From CAYFTL01 sp964346145 (GTDB lineage: Bacteria > Bacillota > Clostridia > Christensenellales > Aristaeellaceae): 8,870 bases of DNA. Made by a program: the position numbers and the translations under genes. The notes under the pieces were generated by a model. It saw only the letters and a program-made list of their open reading frames with translations. It was not told where the DNA came from and made no database searches. Position 1 is the stretch's first letter; the number at the start of each line of letters is the position of its first letter. The stretch spans positions 1-8,870 of the forward strand of contig CAYFTL010000056.1 in assembly GCA_964346145.1 (NCBI GenBank), in the 5' to 3' direction. Below are positions 1 through 5,987 of this stretch, piece after piece.

Positions 1-2
1 AA

Positions 3-158
3 AAGTTTACCACTTACAATTTTCAGCTTGCAATCGTCGGAGATTTTGAACAGGGCTCCAGCGACAGCCTGAAAGACTTTATTTATGAAACAAACAAAGG
101 AAGACACATACTTTTTGTCAAAACGGAGCAAGAAGCGATAGACACTTTGGGCAAGTGA
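3..158 (+). CDS. DUF4180-like protein, C-terminal part (5' end outside window)
   Basis: An open frame enters from the left edge and ends at TGA 156-158, giving about 51 residues. It reads with a LAIVGDFE segment, then SLKDFIYETNKG, then HILFVKTEQEAIDTLGK. From memory of the family, the pattern AIVGDF...S.SLKDFIYE.NKG...FV....EAI..L is typical of the C-terminus of DUF4180 proteins, small proteins of unknown function of roughly 120 residues. If so, about the last 40% is present. No start or promoter is visible. A Rho-independent terminator follows 8 bp after the stop, so this is the last gene of its unit. The family call is by pattern only and the function is unknown. Confidence 0.6.
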   Translation, partial: KFTTYNFQLAIVGDFEQGSSDSLKDFIYETNKGRHILFVKTEQEAIDTLGK

Positions 159-165
159 ACACAAG

Positions 166-189
166 CAAAACCGCCAACCGGCGGTTTTG
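166..189 (+). terminator. Rho-independent terminator of the DUF4180-like gene
   Basis: The arms CAAAACCGCC (166-175) and GGCGGTTTTG (180-189) pair perfectly around the loop AACC. The right arm ends in a T-run and is followed by TTTT. The A-rich left flank means it could also stop transcription from the other strand. Confidence 0.8.
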
Positions 190-326
190 TTTTACCCGGA
201 ATCACAATGATAATCAAAGAGTCGTAAGCGACATATAATAAATAATATAAAGGGAAGAATTTTCCCTTCAGCTTGCTTTATTTTTGCATCACTCACCGAT
301 CATGCCTAGCCTTTAATATAAATAGA

Positions 327-354
327 TTGAGCAGAAATATTGTGTTCTTATATT
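327..354 (+). promoter_or_regulatory. Candidate promoter for the methyltransferase gene
   Basis: TTGAGC (327-332) and TATATT (349-354) are separated by 16 bp, about 55 bp before the TTG start at 408. The region 190-407 is A/T-rich and otherwise shows only a 7-bp inverted repeat, AAGGGAA/TTCCCTT at 250-256/262-268. The match is modest. Confidence 0.35.
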
Positions 355-407
355 TTTTAGTTTAACATATCTTTTAAGGAAGTAAGCTAAGAAAGGCGGG
401 AACTATA

Positions 408-1415
408 TTGTTGTCTGTAAAAATAAACAAATCCAACCTTAAGGAATATATACAGGAGTACGAGGTAGTGCTTTGTTCCTTGAAAACTTCCCGCAACAAA
501 GCAAAACAGTTGGCCGTATGGGAGCTGTGCTTTGCACTGAACGAATTAGCAGCAATATTTGTACCTAACGGCCCCCTGGGAGACACCGCAAGCCAGGTCA
601 CTTTTTTGATTCACAAAGCACACCTTGAAGCGCTACCGGACATCCTAAAAAGCATAGGCTACTGCAACAGCTTTTATGCCCTGGACTTTTCCCCTTCTCC
701 CCCAGGCAAAAAGAGTTTTTCTTGGAAAGGAATGCCTTTTACCATCAGTCTATTCTACAAACAGAGCGAAGCAATTTACGAAAAACAATCTTCCCACAAC
801 AGGGATTTTTATATTTACGACAGCCATGGCCAGGAAAAGAAAGTGGTGGGCTACAGAGGCGACGGGAGCGTTACCGGACGGCGCGCATTGCCCGTTGAGG
901 ATTGCCGCTTGTTGGTCAATTTGGTCAACCCATTAGCGGCAAGCAGCATTTTGGATCCTTTTGCCGGTAGCGGAGGCATATTGTCCGCAGCGCGGTACGC
1001 CAACCCCTCCATCCGTTTAATCAGCGCAGACATCGACAAAGTCGTAGAACCGGGCCTCAAGAGGTTGTCGGATGTTCACTACACAATAGACAGCTCTGCC
1101 GAGGATATTGTGGAGCATGACATCGCCGCCATCGTAACCGAAGTTCCCTTCGCTCCTTCGGCAACCGAGACAGTGGGTTTAGCGCTCACAAAGCTGGCAC
1201 AAAACCTAAGCGATGACGGCCAGATTTCTCTGATGTGCAGCGAAGAGCAGTACCCCTATCTGTCCGCCGTATTGCAAAGCGTACCTTTATACCCCGTCGT
1301 GGAAGAATATGTAGACCGCCAGGGCAATGTTATGTCGGTATCCCTTTGGTACAAACAATATGTTGAAGCGAGGCAGCTCGATACCTTGACCAAGGAAATC
1401 AGCTTACTGTTTTAA
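408..1415 (+). CDS. SAM-dependent methyltransferase, TRM11/UPF0020-like
   Basis: A 335-residue protein with the fold signature of class I (Rossmann) methyltransferases in its C-terminal half. Residues 160-173 (ALPVEDCRLLVNLV) resemble the segment before motif I in TRM11/TrmG10-type tRNA guanine-N2 methyltransferases. Motif I is DPFAGSGG at 183-190, and an acidic motif II-like ADID lies at 207-210. The expected motif IV (D/N-PPY/F) is replaced by TEVPFA at 244-249, so catalysis may be altered or lost. The N-terminal 150 residues are not recognised; a THUMP domain is not evident. The start is a TTG at 408, with GGCGGG 395-400 as ribosome binding site about 7 bp upstream. It lies 350 bp before argS in the same direction, but argS has its own promoter. 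An RNA substrate is inferred from the family; the actual target is unknown. Confidence 0.7.
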   Translation: MLSVKINKSNLKEYIQEYEVVLCSLKTSRNKAKQLAVWELCFALNELAAIFVPNGPLGDTASQVTFLIHKAHLEALPDILKSIGYCNSFYALDFSPSPPGKKSFSWKGMPFTISLFYKQSEAIYEKQSSHNRDFYIYDSHGQEKKVVGYRGDGSVTGRRALPVEDCRLLVNLVNPLAASSILDPFAGSGGILSAARYANPSIRLISADIDKVVEPGLKRLSDVHYTIDSSAEDIVEHDIAAIVTEVPFAPSATETVGLALTKLAQNLSDDGQISLMCSEEQYPYLSAVLQSVPLYPVVEEYVDRQGNVMSVSLWYKQYVEARQLDTLTKEISLLF

Positions 1416-1737
1416 AATCCATGTACCAATCTTCTTGCCCAGCGATCCTTTGATGTTAACCCCAAAGTTTTTATCCAGCAAAAACACTTGCCCAAATATA
1501 ATCACAACGCAAAAAAGTACGGACGTTGATTTGCCTCTTTTTAAAAACGATCCGCATAGCAGGCATCTGCGTCAAGGCCATACCACTTGCCACAGATTCG
1601 GCCAATTTTTATTCTTTATATGATTTATATGGTTGCCATTGAACAGGGGATAATAATTTGCTACAATCTACAATATTTGTGATCATCCATCATCGAAGCA
1701 ATGTCTTTTCCCTGTTTCGTTTGCGGATGAATAATTA
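1416..1737. other. Intergenic region between methyltransferase and argS
   Basis: No convincing intact gene is present. A 62-codon plus-strand frame at 1435-1623 has no ribosome binding site and looks spurious. On the minus strand two adjoining frames (1605-1471 and 1571-1404) read as protein-like sequence if one base is removed in the T5A5 run at 1538-1547; see findings. No clear terminator follows the methyltransferase stop. The argS promoter lies at the right end. No T-box consensus (GGTGGNACC) was found, although some Bacillota control argS that way. Confidence 0.5.
1639..1667 (+). promoter_or_regulatory. argS promoter
   Basis: TTGAAC (1639-1644), a 17-bp spacer and TACAAT (1662-1667), with TG one base before the -10 (TGCTACAAT) giving an extended -10. 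This predicts a transcript start near 1674 and a leader of about 90 nt before the argS start. Confidence 0.75.
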
Positions 1738-1764
1738 ATGACGATTACAGAAGGTAGGGACAGG

Positions 1765-3522
1765 ATGAATATATTGACCATATTGACCGATACCGTGTCG
1801 GAAGCTTTTGATGCAGCCGGATATTTAAAGGAATATGGAGCGGTATCGGTATCCAGCCGCCCGGATTTGTGCCAATTTCAATGCAACGGTTCGATGTCAG
1901 CTGCGAAAGCATACAGAAAATCCCCAATGATTATCGCCAATGCAGTCGCCGACGCACTCAAGCAGCGCACAGAAATATTCCAAAAAGTAGAGGTAGCAGC
2001 GCCTGGGTTTATTAACCTGACGCTCAATGATGGCTACTTGGCGAGCCTGATTAACGATATGCAAGCGGATGAGCGGTTGCTGCTTCCCAAAATGCAGCAC
2101 AAAACCATAGTGGTGGACTACGGCGGGCCCAACATCGCAAAGCCTTTGCACGTAGGCCACCTGCGTTCGGCCATCATCGGCGAATCCTTGTGTCGACTAC
2201 TCAGGTTTCTGGGACACACGGTAGTCGGCGATATCCATTTGGGCGACTGGGGCCTACAAATGGGCATGGTGATTGCCGAGCTAAAAAAACGAACGCCCCA
2301 CCTGTGCTACTTCGATCCGGAATACCAGGGCAACTATCCCGATCAGGCGCCTGTAACCGCAGACGACTTAAACGAGATTTACCCCACCGCATCGGCGCGC
2401 GCCAAGTCGGATCCTGCCTTTGCCCAAGCGGCTGCGCTTGCAACCGCACAACTGCAGGAAGGGCGGCGCGGTTATTACGCGCTTTGGCAGCAGATACGAA
2501 GCGTGTCGATAGCCGATTTAAAGCGCAGTTACGATATATTGGGCGTGCAATTTGACAAATGGTATGGCGAAAGCGATGCAGACCCTTACATTCCCGACAT
2601 TATGAAAGCGCTGCGCGAACAGAATCTGTTGCGCGAATCGGAAGGGGCACTCGTAGTAGACGTCGCCAGGTCCGAGGACAAGGAGCCCATGCCGCCCATG
2701 ATCATCGTAAAATCCAACGGCGCCGATATGTACGGAACCACAGATTTGGGCACCATCCTGCAACGCAAACGGGATTTTGACCCCGATGAAATTTGGTATG
2801 TTGTGGACAACCGGCAAGCGCTCCATTTTAAGCAAGTGTTTCGCTGTGCGGCGCTGGCCGGCGTGCTGGGCAATACCCAGTGCCACCATGTAGGGTTCGG
2901 CACGATGAACGGCAAAGACGGAAAACCCTACAAGACCCGCGAGGGCGGCGTGATGCGCCTGTCCGATTTGATCGATACGGTAACCTCCTCAGCCTATGAA
3001 AAAGCTTCTGAAAGTATGGCCGACATGGATGAAGATGTGCGAAAGGCCGTGGCGCGCCAAACCGGGGTGGCGGCGATGAAGATCGGCGATATGCTAAATC
3101 ATCGCGCAAAGGATTATATTTTTGATATGGAACGCTTCCTGGCCTCCGAAGGCAAGACCGGCCCATATCTGCAATACGCCGTGGTTCGCATCAATTCCCT
3201 GCTCAAAAAAGCGCAAAGCGCTGGCGAGAGTTTTGGCGAGATCCTGCCTCCCGCTTCGGAGGTTGAACGCGCGCTGATGTTGAAGCTAACCTCCGCATCG
3301 GAAGCGCTGATGCGGACCTATGAAGAAAAGGCGCCCAGCGTGCTGTGCGAAACCATGTTCGATATCGCCGGACTGTTCAACCGATTCTATATGGAAAACC
3401 GGATCTTGACCTGCCCGGACAGAGCACGACGCGCTTCTTGGCTGTCGCTGTGCATGCTCACAAGGCGTATACTCAACGTAATGATGGACATCATCGGGCT
3501 AGATTTGCCGGAGCAGATGTAA
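1765..3522 (+). CDS. argS: Arginyl-tRNA synthetase
   Basis: Cytoplasmic class I aminoacyl-tRNA synthetase that charges tRNA-Arg with arginine using ATP. The chosen ATG at 1765 gives 585 residues (E. coli ArgS has 577) and begins MNIL, as ArgS proteins often do; the AAGGTAGGGA stretch (1751-1760) supplies the ribosome binding site. An upstream in-frame ATG at 1738 would add nine residues and lacks such a site. The N-terminal Add-1-like tRNA-binding domain spans about residues 1-100 and includes VEVAAPGFINLTL. The HIGH-type motif is HVGH at 129-132, within GGPNIAKPLHVGH. The GKDGKPYKTREGG segment at 383-395 stands in for KMSKS, which many ArgS lack. The DALR-type anticodon-binding domain runs from about 465 (PYLQYAVVRINS) to the end, with the usual NRFY and a terminal LPEQM. 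The gene appears intact. It is transcribed alone and converges on the SDR gene, with a shared hairpin terminator. Confidence 0.97.
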   Translation: MNILTILTDTVSEAFDAAGYLKEYGAVSVSSRPDLCQFQCNGSMSAAKAYRKSPMIIANAVADALKQRTEIFQKVEVAAPGFINLTLNDGYLASLINDMQADERLLLPKMQHKTIVVDYGGPNIAKPLHVGHLRSAIIGESLCRLLRFLGHTVVGDIHLGDWGLQMGMVIAELKKRTPHLCYFDPEYQGNYPDQAPVTADDLNEIYPTASARAKSDPAFAQAAALATAQLQEGRRGYYALWQQIRSVSIADLKRSYDILGVQFDKWYGESDADPYIPDIMKALREQNLLRESEGALVVDVARSEDKEPMPPMIIVKSNGADMYGTTDLGTILQRKRDFDPDEIWYVVDNRQALHFKQVFRCAALAGVLGNTQCHHVGFGTMNGKDGKPYKTREGGVMRLSDLIDTVTSSAYEKASESMADMDEDVRKAVARQTGVAAMKIGDMLNHRAKDYIFDMERFLASEGKTGPYLQYAVVRINSLLKKAQSAGESFGEILPPASEVERALMLKLTSASEALMRTYEEKAPSVLCETMFDIAGLFNRFYMENRILTCPDRARRASWLSLCMLTRRILNVMMDIIGLDLPEQM

Positions 3523-3538
3523 ATGTGCAATAACATCA

Positions 3539-3585
3539 AAATAGAAGGTGCCCACATGCCATTGGCATGTGGGCACCTTCTATTT
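3539..3585. terminator. Bidirectional terminator, 22-bp perfect hairpin
   Basis: The arms at 3539-3560 and 3564-3585 are perfectly complementary over 22 bp around a 3-nt loop (ATT). The hairpin sits between the argS stop (3522) and the SDR stop (3621) of convergent genes. Each strand ends in a short CTATTT-type U-rich tail, so it plausibly ends both transcripts and limits read-through antisense RNA. Confidence 0.8.
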
Positions 3586-3620
3586 AGCAGCAATATTGAC
3601 CGGCAACACTCGCCAGCAAG

Positions 3621-4355
3621 TTAAACCACAAACCCACCGTTGGGACAAAGCACCTGGCCTGTGATGAAGCGCGCCTCATCCCCCGCCAGGAAAAGCACGC
3701 TGTTGGCCACATCCTCAGGCATTCCCAAAGCGCACATAGGCGTTTCATCTTTCAGATCGCACAAGGTTTGCTCATCCAACCGGGCATTCATATCGGTGAC
3801 GATCACCCCGGGGGACACGCAGTTCACCCGCACCCCCGAAGGGCCCAGCTCTTTGGCCAAAGCCTTCGTAAAACCGATCACCGCTGCTTTGCTTGCGGAG
3901 TAATGCACCTCACAACTGGCCCCCACCTGCCCCCACATGCTGGAAACGTTGACAATGCTCCCCCGCTTGGCAGAGATCATCCCAGGCACAACTGAACGGC
4001 AAGTATTGTAGACCCCATCCACATTAATGCGAAACATTTGCCGCCACTCGTCAGGCTCTATATCGGTAAACAACTTTTGCTGGGAGATGGCCGCGTTGTT
4101 GACCAATACATCAATCTTCCCCCATTCTTTAAGCAAACGCTCGGTCATCTCATTGACCTGATCCGGATTGCCCACATCGGCGCGAAGAGCGATGGACATG
4201 CCTCTGCCCGCCCCCAACTCCTCCGCCAAATCGAAAGCCTCCTTTTCAGAGTGCAGATAGTTTATAGCCGTCTTATATCCTTTTTGGGCAAACAATCGGG
4301 CAGCCGCCTTGCCGATGCCCCGCGACGCGCCTGTGATCAATACTGTTTTGCACAT
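3621..4355 (-). CDS. SDR-family NAD(P)-dependent reductase, FabG-like; possible EF-P 5-aminopentanone reductase
   Basis: A classical short-chain dehydrogenase of 244 residues from ATG 4355 (MCKTV). AGAGG at 4362-4366 lies 6 bp upstream; a TTG at 4361 would add two residues. The cofactor motif TGASRGIG is at 8-15 and NNAA at 86-89. The catalytic tetrad can be read as N111, S139, Y152 (YSASK) and K156, so an active enzyme is expected. The C-terminus FITGQVLCPNGGFVV is typical of the FabG branch. Segments such as LFTDIEPDEWRQMF, SSMWGQVGASCEVHYSASKAAV and KALAKELGP match, from memory, the Bacillota proteins annotated as elongation factor P 5-aminopentanone reductase (YmfI type), which reduce a 5-aminopentanone group on EF-P. 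A plain 3-oxoacyl-ACP reductase role cannot be excluded; no fatty-acid synthesis genes are near. It is followed by the shared 22-bp terminator. Confidence 0.9.
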   Translation of the reverse strand: MCKTVLITGASRGIGKAAARLFAQKGYKTAINYLHSEKEAFDLAEELGAGRGMSIALRADVGNPDQVNEMTERLLKEWGKIDVLVNNAAISQQKLFTDIEPDEWRQMFRINVDGVYNTCRSVVPGMISAKRGSIVNVSSMWGQVGASCEVHYSASKAAVIGFTKALAKELGPSGVRVNCVSPGVIVTDMNARLDEQTLCDLKDETPMCALGMPEDVANSVLFLAGDEARFITGQVLCPNGGFVV

Positions 4356-4499
4356 ATGCAACCTCTATTCCTTGAATCTATTTAGCAAATTTTAGTATAT
4401 AGGCAATGTGTTTTCTTTTTATTTATACCCAAGCCAAGTCGAACTAAAAAAGCAAAGCGTTTTCCGGCTGCTCATCCATTGTATTGCTCGCCGTTTTTT

Positions 4500-4520
4500 A
4501 TTATACACCAAAATGGTGTA
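4500..4520 (-). promoter_or_regulatory. Candidate SDR promoter (-10) with overlapping operator-like inverted repeat
   Basis: On the minus strand a consensus TATAAT occupies 4505-4500. The perfect inverted repeat TACACCA/TGGTGTA (4504-4510 and 4514-4520, 3-bp AAA centre) overlaps its upstream edge. A -35 is weak (TTCGGT-like near 4529-4524). If used, it gives a leader of about 138 nt before the SDR start. The repeat could be a repressor operator; no regulator gene is visible nearby and the binding protein is unknown. Confidence 0.4.
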
Positions 4521-4627
4521 CACACCGAAGTCATAAACGCAAAAAGACGTACATGAAACAAACATTGTGCGCAGGCTGGCGTTGACATTGAATGTATATC
4601 TCCAGAAAACCTTTACGCTCCCTGCAT

Positions 4628-4663
4628 AAAAAAATCAGCAGCTCCCGTTTTCGGTCGCTACTG
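4628..4663 (-). terminator. Rho-independent terminator of the small membrane-protein gene
   Basis: Read on the minus strand, CAGTAGC (4663-4657) pairs with GCTGCTG (4642-4636) with one G-U pair. A symmetric GA/GA internal loop and an inner CCG-AAAA-CGG stem-loop follow, then ATTTTTTT. The tandem GA mismatch should be stably stacked. It lies about 90 bp after the stop of the 4755-5273 gene, so the DnaA-box cluster falls in that gene's 3' untranslated region. Confidence 0.75.
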
Positions 4664-4677
4664 AACCATGAGCCTAG

Positions 4678-4753
4678 TTATCCACTTATTCACCGCCCGT
4701 TATCCCCAAACGCCGGTCGGATTATCCACAACTTATTCACAATCTGTGGATAA
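4678..4753. promoter_or_regulatory. DnaA-box cluster A (six boxes in 76 bp)
   Basis: Three exact TTATNCACA boxes: TTATCCACA at 4722-4730, TTATTCACA at 4733-4741, and TTATCCACA on the minus strand at 4745-4753. Three more have one mismatch: TTATCCACT 4678-4686, TTATTCACC 4686-4694 and TTATCCCCA 4700-4708. Such density is typical of replication origins or of DnaA-titrating or regulatory clusters. No dnaA, dnaN, rpmH or gyrase gene is in the window, so its role is open. Confidence 0.8.
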
Positions 4754-4754
4754 G

Positions 4755-5273
4755 TTAGTTGATTGGCGGATTGCACAGCGGGCAAGGCGCATAACCGGCA
4801 TTGATCGCATCTTGAACGCTCAAATATTCCGATCCATCCCCTACCTGTTCACAGTTCGCCGCATGGTACAAAGCATTGACCGGGTTTGCATAAACCATGC
4901 CCAATTGGCTCTGCTTAGCTTCTATCGTAACAGGCTCTGATTCCTCTTTATCGGTCCAGCGCGGATTGTACACCGATATGTCAGGCATGCCCTCCTGGGG
5001 CACAGGACCATATACTTCGGCCTCGGGTTTTGCACCCACCAGTTGCACTCCGCCGACAGGCGCATCGGGCGGCAAGGTTTGGGGAAGGATAATCAAGGTA
5101 AGCGCAGCCGCTACAATTCCGGTTACCGCTATTTTGCTGAGTTTGTTCCATTTACAGCGAGGCGACCACATCATGCAGAGTCCGGCAGGGAAGCAAAAAA
5201 CCAACCATTTTAGAAGTCTTCCGTTGTTCTTTTTTTTATTTTTATTCCTATTCTGGCTCTGATTACGCATCAT
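4755..5273 (-). CDS. Small membrane-anchored protein with C-terminal His/Cys (Ada-type zinc-site-like) motif
   Basis: A 172-residue protein of unknown function. The N-terminus (1-18) is rich in Asn, Lys and Gln. Two hydrophobic segments follow, about 20-37 and 47-64, so it is probably membrane-bound with the C-terminal part outside; a cleavable signal is not obvious. Residues 66-125 are Pro/Gly/acidic-rich and probably a linker. The C-terminus contains YHAANC (136-141), then LSVQDAINAGYAPCPLC (151-167). The pattern Y-H-x3-C ... A-x2-GY-x-PC-x2-C resembles the short zinc-binding motif of Ada N-termini and of many secreted Bacillota proteins. The likely ligands are H137 or C141 with C164 and C167. 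The first of two adjacent ATGs (5273) is chosen because AAGGAT at about 5285-5289 lies 11 bp upstream. The gene lies between two groups of DnaA boxes, with its own terminator. Confidence 0.75.
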   Translation of the reverse strand: MMRNQSQNRNKNKKKNNGRLLKWLVFCFPAGLCMMWSPRCKWNKLSKIAVTGIVAAALTLIILPQTLPPDAPVGGVQLVGAKPEAEVYGPVPQEGMPDISVYNPRWTDKEESEPVTIEAKQSQLGMVYANPVNALYHAANCEQVGDGSEYLSVQDAINAGYAPCPLCNPPIN

Positions 5274-5403
5274 ATCGGTTTACATCCTTTATAATAAAGA
5301 CCAAAGTCTCTTATTCGGTTTTAAACGCATATTTCTATACCAGTTAGTGTACATTATTCTATTGATAAAGTAAACAATCAACGCCAATTTTTGTTGAAAA
5401 AGT

Positions 5404-5450
5404 TGTGAATTGTTTTGCACATGCTGTGGATAAGAAACGAGTTGTCCACA
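5404..5450. promoter_or_regulatory. DnaA-box group B
   Basis: An exact box, TTATCCACA, lies on the minus strand at 5425-5433. TTGTCCACA on the plus strand at 5442-5450 has one mismatch, and TGTGAATTG at 5404-5412 is a weak minus-strand match (7/9). The two better boxes face each other 8 bp apart. Confidence 0.55.
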
Positions 5451-5678
5451 TGCCGACCGACGTCGCCAAGAAATCAAATTTTTTAGCGACGCATAAGATT
5501 CGATTTTACATCAATCCACATTATTTTCACCGGTTTATATAATGTAGCACTGAAAAAAATCTGGTGGTTTCCCATACGCTTTGTTAGGACAGCTCTACCC
5601 TCTCGATCCGGACACAGCGCTATTAAAACAGTTGTGAAAAAGCCACATCAAAAAAATTATCAAAATTAAAAATAAAAC

Positions 5679-5707
5679 TTGATTCCATGGTCGCTATGTT
5701 GTATAAT
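5679..5707 (+). promoter_or_regulatory. tRNA-Leu promoter
   Basis: TTGATT (5679-5684), a 17-bp spacer and a consensus TATAAT (5702-5707) end 13 bp before the mature tRNA 5' end, as expected of a strong sigma-A promoter for a stable RNA. Confidence 0.85.
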
Positions 5708-5720
5708 ATATTTCGTTAGC

Positions 5721-5806
5721 GCCGAAGTGATGGAATGGCAGACGTGATGGACTCAAAATCCATTGGTAGCAATACCGTGCGGGTTCAAGTCCCGCCTTCG
5801 GCACCA
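5721..5806 (+). tRNA. tRNA-Leu (anticodon CAA)
   Basis: A class II tRNA of 86 nt with encoded CCA (5804-5806). The acceptor stem is GCCGAAG (5721-5727) with CTTCGGC (5796-5802). The anticodon stem is ATGGA/TCCAT around the loop CTCAAAA, giving anticodon CAA at 5754-5756, which reads UUG leucine codons. A long variable arm (GGTA-GCAA-TACC, 5765-5776) and the T-arm with GGTTCAAGTCC support leucine. It has its own promoter and terminator. Confidence 0.97.
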
Positions 5807-5836
5807 TCCTAAAACACCTCCGGTGTTCATAAGAAC

Positions 5837-5866
5837 AAAACAGGCTGGCAATTTTCAGCCTGTTTT
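5837..5866 (+). terminator. Terminator of tRNA-Leu
   Basis: AAAACAGGCTG (5837-5847) pairs with CAGCCTGTTTT (5856-5866) around an 8-nt loop, followed by TTG. A smaller hairpin, AACACC/GGTGTT at 5813-5818/5822-5827, lies just upstream, after the tRNA 3' end. Confidence 0.8.
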
Positions 5867-5987
5867 TGTGTCTCCGGAAAAGAATTTTAGTGTCACGAGA
5901 AAATCTTTCAGCGACAATCCCATCGTATTCTGATAATATTATCTATAACATAGGAATGTTCCTTATCTAAGTAGGTGACAATACAAT

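Larger units (their letters stand above)
5274..5720. other. Gene-free 447-bp region between the membrane-protein gene and tRNA-Leu
   Basis: No ORF of note is present. It holds the ribosome binding site and presumed promoter of the minus-strand gene at its left end, a second DnaA-box group around 5404-5450, a weak 7/9 box at 5512-5520, an A/T-rich stretch at about 5650-5678 and the tRNA-Leu promoter at 5679-5707. Transcription diverges from this region: the two genes to the left run leftward, and the tRNA and genes to the right run rightward. Confidence 0.6.

Noticed and set aside
1416..1764. T-box riboswitch controlling argS
   Set aside because: No GGTGGNACC T-box sequence and no terminator hairpin with U-run were found before argS; the leader from the predicted start is only about 90 nt.
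1738..1764. Upstream ATG of argS at 1738 as the true start
   Set aside because: It has no ribosome binding site and would add nine residues absent from typical ArgS; ATG 1765 starts with the usual MNI and has a purine-rich site upstream.
2190..2889. Several long ORFs inside argS on both strands
   Set aside because: All lie within the argS coding frame's span and show no family features.
3539..3585. The 22-bp perfect hairpin as a transposon end or CRISPR-type repeat
   Set aside because: It is single copy in the window and sits exactly between convergent stop codons, as a bidirectional terminator would.
4668..4940. Plus-strand 90-codon ORF
   Set aside because: It runs through the DnaA-box cluster and antisense to the membrane-protein gene, with no ribosome binding site; judged a shadow.
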